Of a DNA stretch of 64,000 nt, positions 37,496 through 44,930 are shown in pieces (the first letter of the stretch is position 1; the number at the start of each line of letters is the position of its first letter). The notes below the pieces were generated by a model. That model saw nothing but the letters and a program-made list of their open reading frames with translations, was not told the origin of the DNA and searched no databases. Origin of the DNA: Labrenzia sp. PHM005 (GTDB lineage Bacteria; Pseudomonadota; Alphaproteobacteria; Rhizobiales; Stappiaceae); assembly GCF_006517275.1 (NCBI RefSeq), contig NZ_CP041191.1, positions 2,227,001-2,291,000 on the forward strand. The letters are read 5' to 3'. Both the position numbers and the translations under genes were made by a program.

Positions 37496-38500
37496 TTATG
37501 CGTCCCCTTCAGCCGTGAGATCGACATCTTCGCCGGAGGTGATCCGGTGATGCAGCTTCATGTCGATGTTTCCGCCAGACAGAACCGCGACAATTGAGGC
37601 ATCTGATCGCACTTTCCAGCTGATCAGCGCTGCAATGCCAACAGCTGCAGCACCTTCAATGATCTGTTTTTCCTGCCAATACGCATGACGTATTCCAGCG
37701 GCGATTTCGGCTTCGCTTACCAAAACCACCTCATCGACCAGATCCCGGGTCATCTGAAACGTGAACCGGTTATCCAATCCGATGCCGCCGCCAAGGGAGT
37801 CGGCAAGGCTGGGTTCTTCGGTGACCTGAACGGGGCAACCTGCTTTCAACGATGCAATCATGGCCGGGCCTCTTTCCATGGAGATCCCGATCACCTTGAC
37901 CGACGGTTTCGTTGCTTTGATTGCCGCGGCAACACCTGAAATCAGCCCGCCGCCCGAAAGCGGAACCAGCACGGTACCAACATCGGGAACATCTTCAAGA
38001 ATTTCGAGACCAAGTGTGCCCTGTCCGCATATGACATCCCGATTATCGAAAGGCGGCAGGAGTACAAGCCCCTTTTCAGCGACCAGCCGGTCCGCCTCGA
38101 TCTGCGCTTCATCCTGCGAGTTGCCGGTAATCAGGATTTCGGCACCCAGGTCCCGGATTGCCGCAACCTTGTTTTCCGGCACTAGGCGAGACATGCATAT
38201 TGTGCAGGAAACGCCAGCTTGTTTGGCCGCAAATGCGAGTGCCCGGCCGTGGTTTCCGGTTGAAACGCCGACGATACCACGGCGGCGCGCTTCGTGATCC
38301 AATTTCGCAACAGCATTCGTTGCGCCCCGGAGTTTGAAACTGCCGGTGTCCTGCAGGTGTTCCAGCTTGAGATGAACAGGTACGCCTGCATGTGCACCGA
38401 GATTGGCAGACGGCACCACCGGCGTGTGCCGAACGGCGGTTGAAATCGCCGAGCGGGCGGCAACAAAATCCGCCACCTGAAACCGACAGCTTGCGCTCAC
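37496..38500 (-). CDS. eutB: PLP-dependent threonine dehydratase-like protein EutB
   Basis: Fold-type II PLP enzyme of 334 residues related to threonine/serine dehydratases. The PLP lysine is in GSFKLRGA; the phosphate-binding loop is SGGGLISGV; ASTGNHGRA-like VSTGNHGRALAFAA is family typical. It is assigned as EutB, which dehydrates hydroxyectoine-derived intermediate on the way to ectoine. The start is GTG at 38500: GGGAGG (minus strand, 38505-38510) sits 4-5 nt upstream, whereas a TTG at 38536 has no ribosome site. First of the minus-strand enzyme genes, 140 bp after the MocR regulator gene. Confidence 0.86.
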   Translation of the reverse strand: MSASCRFQVADFVAARSAISTAVRHTPVVPSANLGAHAGVPVHLKLEHLQDTGSFKLRGATNAVAKLDHEARRRGIVGVSTGNHGRALAFAAKQAGVSCTICMSRLVPENKVAAIRDLGAEILITGNSQDEAQIEADRLVAEKGLVLLPPFDNRDVICGQGTLGLEILEDVPDVGTVLVPLSGGGLISGVAAAIKATKPSVKVIGISMERGPAMIASLKAGCPVQVTEEPSLADSLGGGIGLDNRFTFQMTRDLVDEVVLVSEAEIAAGIRHAYWQEKQIIEGAAAVGIAALISWKVRSDASIVAVLSGGNIDMKLHHRITSGEDVDLTAEGDA

Positions 38501-38613
38501 TGGTCCTCCCTCAGCACAACTATCGATGTCCAACAAACATGATCCATTTCCAGTTCCTCAGAGATTGTTTGTGGAGACTGAAGAAAGGACAATTACAGGT
38601 CAATATATATATT

Positions 38614-38626
38614 AAATCATGACAAT
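38614..38626. promoter_or_regulatory. 13-bp motif upstream of eutB (candidate regulator site)
   Basis: AAATCATGACAAT lies between the MocR gene and eutB. The same 13 bases occur in inverted orientation at 40022-40034 over the MocR start, and a near copy at 40046-40058. It is adjacent to a GACAA-TT-TTGTC dyad and an AT-rich stretch suited to a promoter for eutB. Confidence 0.6.
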
Positions 38627-38640
38627 TTTGTCGACGGATG

Positions 38641-40029
38641 CTAAAAGATGTCCGTGTAAGGTCCTGGCGGGTTTTGGCAGATCGCGGCCAGTTGCTCCAA
38701 GCCAAAAATGAACTGGTCCTCACCGGTGTTGCCAAGGCAAATCCGAATGCCTGGCTCAACCTTTATCCCTGGAAGCGCGAACGCCGATCCGGGGGCAACA
38801 ACCACACCGCGCTGCCGCGCCGCTTCAATAAAAACCTCCTCTGACCAACCATCCGGCAGGGGCATCCATATGTGAAGACCATTCGGGCTGCTGTTGAACG
38901 GCACGGAGGATAATGCGTCCTGAGCAAGCGCATTCCTTCGCGCCAAAGCAGATTTCTGCCAGTCAATAAGCTGGTCCGCCGTGCCATCCTCAATCCATTT
39001 AGCCGCGATCTCTGCAACGAGCGGGGTTGCCATCCAATCGATCGCCAAATGCCGGTTTGCCGCTACCGGAGCCAGGTGTTCAGGCGCAACAAGATACCCT
39101 TGCCGAAGTCCCGGCATAAGACATTTGGTAAAGCTTGTGAAATAGAATGTCCGCTCAGGAGCCAGGGCCGCGACAGGCGGAAGACGCCGTGGCTGGAGCG
39201 GGCCCCAAGCGTCGTTCTCGATGATCAAAAGATCATGGGCCTGGGCAATGGAAACAAGACGCCTGCGGCGCTCAAGGCCCATGACATGGGCCATTGGATT
39301 CAGACCATTCGGCAATAGAAACAGTATCTTGATTTCTTTGTTGCGGCAGGCAAGCTCCAGGGCTTCCGGGATGATACCTTCCTGATCCGTTGCCAGCCCC
39401 TGTATGTCAAAATCCATATATCTGGAAAGACGGATCAGCGGGTGATGACAAACCCCATCCGTCACGACGATCGCGCTGCCATCGATCACACTCATAAACG
39501 CTGTTGTCATGGCGGAACTGCTTCCGTTTGTAAGCACAACCCGATCGGGCGAGCAGACAACACCGCATTGCTCCAGCCATGAGGCCGCGGCCGCTTGATA
39601 CGGGCGCAAAGCGTTGGCTGGCCGGAAGGAAAAGACTGCTGATGGCGGAAGCGTTTCGGACAGATCCGTCAACGCATTGCGCATCTTGTCCAGGTGAATA
39701 TGCCCGCTTACCGGCTTGAGGTTGGAAAAGTCCACCAAAGACTCGCCAAGGCTCGCGGACAAATACGGGGCATCCGTCTCAACGGGCTTTGAATTTACAT
39801 AAGTTCCGCGACCAACCTGACCGGATATCATCCCCCGCCGTATTAAGAGATCATAGGCTCGGCTGACTGTCTGCACGCTGATGTTCAGTTGATAAGCGAG
39901 TTCTCTGTGCGGGGGTAGTTTCTCACCGACGTTTAGTTCACCGTTTTTAATTGCAGTTGCAATCAGGTCCGCAAGCGAACGATAGGCAGGCCTTTGAATG
40001 GGCTGTGGGAAGCTTTTCCATATTGTCAT
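38641..40029 (-). CDS. enuR: MocR/GntR-family regulator with aminotransferase domain (EnuR)
   Basis: MocR-type regulator of 462 residues: an N-terminal GntR winged HTH (PAYRSLADLIATAIKNGELN, LPPHRELAYQLNISVQTVSR) fused to a fold-type I aminotransferase-like domain that binds PLP (FTSFTKCLMPGLRQGYLV, where the lysine would carry PLP). EnuR in marine bacteria represses ectoine uptake and degradation genes and is released by pathway intermediates such as acetyl-diaminobutyrate bound to PLP. Position between eutB and the divergent doeX gene matches that role. Start ATG at 40029 lies inside the shared 13-bp motif, indicating autoregulation. Confidence 0.9.
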   Translation of the reverse strand: MTIWKSFPQPIQRPAYRSLADLIATAIKNGELNVGEKLPPHRELAYQLNISVQTVSRAYDLLIRRGMISGQVGRGTYVNSKPVETDAPYLSASLGESLVDFSNLKPVSGHIHLDKMRNALTDLSETLPPSAVFSFRPANALRPYQAAAASWLEQCGVVCSPDRVVLTNGSSSAMTTAFMSVIDGSAIVVTDGVCHHPLIRLSRYMDFDIQGLATDQEGIIPEALELACRNKEIKILFLLPNGLNPMAHVMGLERRRRLVSIAQAHDLLIIENDAWGPLQPRRLPPVAALAPERTFYFTSFTKCLMPGLRQGYLVAPEHLAPVAANRHLAIDWMATPLVAEIAAKWIEDGTADQLIDWQKSALARRNALAQDALSSVPFNSSPNGLHIWMPLPDGWSEEVFIEAARQRGVVVAPGSAFALPGIKVEPGIRICLGNTGEDQFIFGLEQLAAICQNPPGPYTDIF

Positions 40030-40058
40030 GATTTGATATTGGAGCTAATCATAACAAT
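40022..40058. promoter_or_regulatory. Inverted motif pair in enuR/doeX divergent promoter
   Basis: ATTGTCATGATTT (40022-40034) and TAATCATAACAAT (40046-40058) form an imperfect inverted pair with an 11-nt spacer. The first is the exact reverse complement of the motif upstream of eutB. They lie between the divergent regulator genes and probably bind EnuR or DoeX. Confidence 0.6.
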
Positions 40059-40092
40059 TGACAAGGCATATCATCACAGCCATGGTCGCGCC

Positions 40093-40614
40093 ATGATTGG
40101 GCTGAAACTTGACGACCGCGACCTGAAGATCCTGTCCCTTTTGTCACAAGAGGGACGGCTTTCCAAAGCGGACCTTGCCAAACGGGTGAACCTGTCTCCC
40201 ACCCCTCTGTGGGAGCGCCTGAAGCGTTTGGAAAACGCAGGTATTATCCGCGGCTATAATGCTGATATCTCGCTAAAAAGCGTGGCTCCGCATATTGAAG
40301 TCTTTGTTACCGTCGAGCTTGAGAACCACAAGGCAGAGAGTTTCCAGGCTTTTGAACGTTCCATGGACCGGCACGAAGAGATAGTGGCTTGCTGGGCCGT
40401 AGGTGGCGGGTTTGATTATGTTCTTCAGGTTATCACCCGGGACATCGACAGCTATCAGCGGCTTATCGATACACTGCTGGAGGGGAAGGTAGGTTTCGCA
40501 AGATACTATACCTACGTTGTGACGAAGCCGGTCAAACTCCGCGGAGCTCCTCCATTGAAATTCCTCCTCGGTCGGGATCTGCCAGATGGATCTGCTGGCG
40601 ACGGCACCGAATAA
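40093..40614 (+). CDS. doeX: Lrp/AsnC-family regulator DoeX (AsnR)
   Basis: Lrp/AsnC regulator of 173 residues, with winged HTH LDDRDLKILSLLSQEGRLSK and LAKRVNLSPTPLWERLKRLE, and a C-terminal ligand domain ending YTYVVTKPVKLRGAPP. A regulator of this kind is conserved beside doe genes (DoeX of Halomonas elongata). ATG at 40093 is chosen since the protein then starts just before the HTH; the frame is open further upstream but that part overlaps the enuR promoter. It precedes doeC and doeD on the same strand. Confidence 0.87.
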   Translation: MIGLKLDDRDLKILSLLSQEGRLSKADLAKRVNLSPTPLWERLKRLENAGIIRGYNADISLKSVAPHIEVFVTVELENHKAESFQAFERSMDRHEEIVACWAVGGGFDYVLQVITRDIDSYQRLIDTLLEGKVGFARYYTYVVTKPVKLRGAPPLKFLLGRDLPDGSAGDGTE

Positions 40615-40704
40615 GAATGTAACGTCTTCGCCGACGTCTTTCTTTAGTCGTTTCTTCCATGAAACTCCTCTTACGATCCGGTCAAGCAAAAGGAGGCCGG
40701 ATCA

Positions 40705-42186
40705 ATGGCAATGCCCATTCATCAGGAAACGACGACATTTCATCTCAACGACAAACGATTGTTCCGCTCATTTGCCTATATTGATGGCAAGTGGACCGCA
40801 AACGGAAAAGGACACACGCTTCCGGTCACCGACCCGGCAACGGGGGACTGGATTGGTGACGTCGCAAACCTGAATTCTGCCGAAAGTTCTGCCGCTGTTG
40901 ACGCTGCACACAAAAGTTTTGACAGCTGGGCCGGATTGTTGCCGCAGCAACGGGCAGCCATCTTGCGGCGTTGGTTTGAACTGGTCACCGAGCACCGTGA
41001 GGATCTTGCGCAGATCATGACGCTCGAGCAGGGCAAACCCATTTCAGAATCCCGAGGTGAGGTGGATTACGGTGCTTCATTCGTCGAGTTTTATTCCGAA
41101 GAAGCCAAACGCCCGAATGTTGAGGGTGTAACGTCTCATCTTGCCGACGCAGAGGTGGAAATCTGGCTGGAACCGGTCGGAGTGGCTGCTTTGATCACAC
41201 CGTGGAATTTTCCCAGTGCCATGGTAACGCGTAAAGCTGCGGCGGCTCTTGCTGCCGGCTGTACCGTGGTTGTGCACCCATCTGGCGAAACGCCATTTTC
41301 GTGTTTGGCATTGGCGGAACTCGCCGAACGTGCGGGGATGCCGGCCGGCGTCTTCAATGTGGTGACTGGTGAACCGGCAATCGTTGTTCAGCCGTGGATG
41401 GACGACCCGCGCGTCCGGGCAATCTCCTTCACTGGTTCGACGGAAATCGGCAAACTGCTGTATCGCCAGAGCGCAAATACCATCAAGCGCATGGTGTTGG
41501 AACTCGGTGGGCATGCGCCCTTTCTTGTCTTTGCGGATTGCGATCTGGATCTGGCGGTTGAAGAAGCTGTGAAAGCCAAATTCGCGACTTCCGGTCAGGA
41601 TTGCCTCGGGGCGAACCGGTTTTTGGTCGAGTGGCCGGTTTATCAGGAATTTTGTGAACGTTTTGCTGCCCGCACTTGCGAGCTAGCGGTCGGACCAGGT
41701 TACAGCGATCCTGACATTGGCCCGTTGATGAACCGAAATGCAGTCGACAAGCAGAAGAGCCATGTCGCCGATGCCCTGGCAGCCGGTGCGACGCTCCTGT
41801 GTGGCGGCAAACAACATGCTGCCGGACCTTTGTTCTACGAACCTACGGTCCTCTGCGACGTTCCAGAGACCGCTAAGGTCATGCACGAGGAGACCTTCGG
41901 CCCGGTGGCCGCAATCGCGTCGTTTGACACGGAAGAAGATGCCATGCGCCGGGCAAACGACACCGAATATGGCCTGGTGGCTTATGTCCACACCCGCGAT
42001 CCTCGCCGCATTTACCGCGCCAGCCGTTGTCTCCGGTTCGGCATGGTTGCCATTAACAGAACCAAGGTGACCGGTGCACCAATCCCCTTTGGCGGTATGA
42101 AACAGTCGGGCCTCGGCCGCGAAGGTGCCCGCATGGGCATGGCTGACTTCATGGATGTCAAATACGTCTGCCGTGATTGGGCTTGA
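40705..42186 (+). CDS. doeC: Aspartate-semialdehyde dehydrogenase of ectoine catabolism
   Basis: ALDH-superfamily enzyme of 493 residues close to succinate-semialdehyde dehydrogenases. The catalytic cysteine is in ATSGQDCLGANRF, the glutamate in LELGGHAP, the NAD stretch in ALITPWNFPSAMVTRKAA, and the end GMKQSGLGREGARMG is typical. In ectoine breakdown DoeC oxidises aspartate semialdehyde to aspartate. It follows doeX by 90 bp, with a ribosome site AAAGGAGG about 10 nt upstream of the ATG at 40705, and doeD follows after 23 nt. A general GABA-pathway role is the alternative but context is decisive. Confidence 0.9.
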   Translation: MAMPIHQETTTFHLNDKRLFRSFAYIDGKWTANGKGHTLPVTDPATGDWIGDVANLNSAESSAAVDAAHKSFDSWAGLLPQQRAAILRRWFELVTEHREDLAQIMTLEQGKPISESRGEVDYGASFVEFYSEEAKRPNVEGVTSHLADAEVEIWLEPVGVAALITPWNFPSAMVTRKAAAALAAGCTVVVHPSGETPFSCLALAELAERAGMPAGVFNVVTGEPAIVVQPWMDDPRVRAISFTGSTEIGKLLYRQSANTIKRMVLELGGHAPFLVFADCDLDLAVEEAVKAKFATSGQDCLGANRFLVEWPVYQEFCERFAARTCELAVGPGYSDPDIGPLMNRNAVDKQKSHVADALAAGATLLCGGKQHAAGPLFYEPTVLCDVPETAKVMHEETFGPVAAIASFDTEEDAMRRANDTEYGLVAYVHTRDPRRIYRASRCLRFGMVAINRTKVTGAPIPFGGMKQSGLGREGARMGMADFMDVKYVCRDWA

Positions 42187-42209
42187 ACCTATAAAAACGA
42201 GGAAACGAT

Positions 42210-43580
42210 ATGCTTCGAAACGACCAGCTCGATCAGTGGGATCGGGAAAACTTCTTTCATCCGTCAACCCATCTTGGCCAGCACGCCCGCGGCGAAGCGC
42301 CCAGCCGGATCGTTGAGACCGGGTCTGGTGTCTATATTGAGGACCGAGACGGCAACAAACTTCTGGATGCTTTTGCCGGCCTATACTGTGTCAACGTTGG
42401 TTATGGCCGTCAGGAAATTGCGGAAGCCATCGCAGAACAGGCCAAGAAACTCGCCTATTACCATGCCTATGTTGGGCACGGCACGGAAGCGTCCATAACC
42501 CTGTCAAAAATGATCCTCGACCGGGCACCGGCCAACATGTCCAAGGTGTATTTCGGCCTCGGCGGCTCTGATGCGAACGAAACCAACATCAAATTGGTCT
42601 GGTACTACAACAACATTCTAGGCCGTCCGGAAAAAAAGAAGATCATCTCACGCTGGCGTGGCTACCACGGTTCCGGGTTGATGACTGGGTCTTTGACCGG
42701 CCTGGAGCTGTTCCACAAGAAATTCGATTTGCCGTTCGACAACGTCCTGCATACGGAAGCACCATACTACTTCCGCCGTTCGGATGTCTCCATGAGCGAA
42801 GCCGATTTTGTGGCGCATTGCGCTGCTGAATTGGAAGCCCTGATTGAACGTGAAGGCGCAGATACGATCGCGGCGTTTATCGGTGAACCAGCCATGGGGA
42901 CAGGTGGTCTTGTTCCTCCGCCTGCCGGGTACTGGGCTGCCATTCAGCCGATCCTTAAAAAGCACGACATCCTGTTGATCGCCGATGAAGTTGTCACCGG
43001 TTTCGGGCGTCTTGGGTCGATGTTCGGATCAGACCACTACGGCCTTGAAGCAGACATCATCACAATCGCCAAAGGCTTGACCTCAGCGTATGCGCCGCTT
43101 TCCGGATCGATCATATCCAACCGGGTTTGGGAGGTCCTGATGACCGGCACAGACGAAACTGGTCCAATCGGGCATGGCTGGACCTACTCAGCCCATCCGA
43201 TTGGGGCGGCCGCTGCAATTGCCAATTTGGAGCTGGTTGACAGCATGGGTCTGGTCTTTAATGCCGGAGAAACTGGCGCCTATCTGAAGCAGGCGTTACT
43301 TGATGCCATTGGAGATCATCCGAATGTCGGTGAGGTTCGCGGCGAGGGCCTGTTGATTGCGGCAGAGTTTATTGAAGACCGGATTACACGGACCTTCTTC
43401 GATCCGGCCCGGAAAATCGGTCCGGCACTGGCGGCCGCGTTGCTTAAGAACGGTGTTATCGCGCGTGCGATGCCTCAAGGCGATATTCTCGGGTTTGCAC
43501 CACCGCTTTGCGTAACCAAAGAAGAGGCTGATACGATTGTTGACGGCGTCAGAAAAGCCGTCACAGAGGTCCTTGGCTGA
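42210..43580 (+). CDS. doeD: Diaminobutyrate transaminase of ectoine catabolism
   Basis: Class III PLP aminotransferase, 456 residues. The PLP site is visible: the GSDANETNIKLVWYYNN segment, ADEVVTGFGRLGSMFG (Asp for the pyridine nitrogen) and the Schiff-base lysine in TIAKGLTSAYAPLS. It converts 2,4-diaminobutyrate from DoeB to aspartate semialdehyde, the substrate of DoeC. ATG at 42210 is preceded by GAGGAAAC. It is followed by a terminator-like hairpin, which marks the end of the ectoine block. Confidence 0.9.
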   Translation: MLRNDQLDQWDRENFFHPSTHLGQHARGEAPSRIVETGSGVYIEDRDGNKLLDAFAGLYCVNVGYGRQEIAEAIAEQAKKLAYYHAYVGHGTEASITLSKMILDRAPANMSKVYFGLGGSDANETNIKLVWYYNNILGRPEKKKIISRWRGYHGSGLMTGSLTGLELFHKKFDLPFDNVLHTEAPYYFRRSDVSMSEADFVAHCAAELEALIEREGADTIAAFIGEPAMGTGGLVPPPAGYWAAIQPILKKHDILLIADEVVTGFGRLGSMFGSDHYGLEADIITIAKGLTSAYAPLSGSIISNRVWEVLMTGTDETGPIGHGWTYSAHPIGAAAAIANLELVDSMGLVFNAGETGAYLKQALLDAIGDHPNVGEVRGEGLLIAAEFIEDRITRTFFDPARKIGPALAAALLKNGVIARAMPQGDILGFAPPLCVTKEEADTIVDGVRKAVTEVLG

Positions 43581-43591
43581 GCTTGAGTTTT

Positions 43592-43613
43592 GGGATCCGG
43601 TTTTCCGGATCCC
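43592..43613 (+). terminator. Terminator hairpin after doeD
   Basis: A perfect 9-bp stem, GGGATCCGG and CCGGATCCC, with a TTTT loop lies 11 nt after the doeD stop. It is followed by only TTCG, so termination may be partial; it also separates doeD from the convergent DadA-like gene. Confidence 0.65.
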
Positions 43614-43679
43614 TTCGTGCCGCTTTAATGTGCGAAATCGCTGGGTCGCAGCTGCACAAAGTGTTCAAGATGAGGACGT

Positions 43680-44924
43680 TCAAGACATGTTGAACCGCTC
43701 TGCCGAGTACGCAGCCAATTGGAGATTTGGAGTTCGGCCTGTAATCAGGTCAGCCAGCAGCTCTCCAGTCTTTGGGGCCATCATCAAACCATAGTGGCTG
43801 TGGCCAAAACCGGCATAAAGACCCTTCAATCCTTCAAATTCGCCAATCATTGGCAAGCTGTCGGGAAACGACGGACGGCTCCCCATCCAATAACGGGGTT
43901 CACTGACTTGGAGGTCTGGAATGGCAGCTTTGGCCTGATTTTGCATGCGCTGGGCTTTATTCATGTCTTCCGGCTCATCGACATGGGCGAATTCCGCCTG
44001 ACCAGCCACCCGCAAACCACCTTCCATGGAACTTGCAACAATTTTTGCGTCTGTATCCATCACGGAGTTCTGGAGTTCGATCCCGGCTAACGGAAATTCG
44101 ACATGATAGCCCCGCTCAGCCACAAGCGGCACTGAAATGCCCAGGGGCTTCAGCAAGTCAGCTGACCAGGCTCCCATGGCAACGATGACGCGTGATGCAG
44201 ACAGCCTCATTCCACTGCAGTCGATGTCCCAACCGTTTTCCGTACGTCTAATGCTCGTGACCGTCTGTTGCAGAATGTCTACGCCGAGGCGTTCTGCCTT
44301 GTTTGCCAGCGCTGTCATGATCTGACCGGGAGACTGAGCGCGAGCTTGTCCGTGAATTAACACCGCAGCTTTGAATTCGGGGGAGAGGGCAGGTTCGATC
44401 TTTTGCAAACTGCTTTGCCCAACCAGCTCAAGGTCCGCGCCTTTCTCCTGCCGGATCCGATAATCCAAGGCTTTTAGCCGGTCTGGATTTTCGTCTCGGA
44501 AGGCATGGACGTAGGCGCAGTCTTTTATCAGATGTTCTTGTCCTGTCCCTTTCAGATGGCGACGGTAAAGATCTATCGATGGTGCGCACAAGGGTTCCAT
44601 GGCGTCAGAAATTTGCCGGGTGCGGACTTCGGAACTGTTGCGCAGGAATTGTAGGCCCCACGGCAGCATGCGCGGCCAGAAGCCAGTGCGAACGCTTAGC
44701 GGGCGGTGTTTGCCGAACATAAGTGCTGGCATTTTCTTCCAGATACCTGGCTGCGACTGGGGGACAAATGACCAAGGCGAAATGACGCCCGCATTGCCAA
44801 AGGAGGCTTCTTGGCCTGGTTTCCCACGATCAATCAACCGAACCGAAATGCCGCGTTCAGCCAAGGACAGGGCGGTGCACAGACCAATCGCGCCTGCACC
44901 AAGAATTGTTACGCTTTGGACCAT
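43680..44924 (-). CDS. FAD-dependent D-amino acid dehydrogenase-like oxidoreductase (DadA family)
   Basis: DAO-family oxidoreductase of 414 residues. The N-terminal FAD motif is VTILGAGAIGLCTALSLAERG, with RLIDRGKPGQEASFGNAG typical of DadA; the C-terminal GSRPSFPDSLPMIG and YAGFGHSHYGLMMAPKTG segments close the flavin site. It likely oxidises a D-amino or N-substituted amino acid and passes electrons to the respiratory chain. It is the last gene of an operon that starts with a TAXI-type binding protein and a fused TRAP permease (6-nt gap to the permease gene), which suggests that its substrate is what the transporter brings in. That link is inference. Confidence 0.87.
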   Translation of the reverse strand: MVQSVTILGAGAIGLCTALSLAERGISVRLIDRGKPGQEASFGNAGVISPWSFVPQSQPGIWKKMPALMFGKHRPLSVRTGFWPRMLPWGLQFLRNSSEVRTRQISDAMEPLCAPSIDLYRRHLKGTGQEHLIKDCAYVHAFRDENPDRLKALDYRIRQEKGADLELVGQSSLQKIEPALSPEFKAAVLIHGQARAQSPGQIMTALANKAERLGVDILQQTVTSIRRTENGWDIDCSGMRLSASRVIVAMGAWSADLLKPLGISVPLVAERGYHVEFPLAGIELQNSVMDTDAKIVASSMEGGLRVAGQAEFAHVDEPEDMNKAQRMQNQAKAAIPDLQVSEPRYWMGSRPSFPDSLPMIGEFEGLKGLYAGFGHSHYGLMMAPKTGELLADLITGRTPNLQLAAYSAERFNMS

Positions 44925-44930
44925 GGCTGT

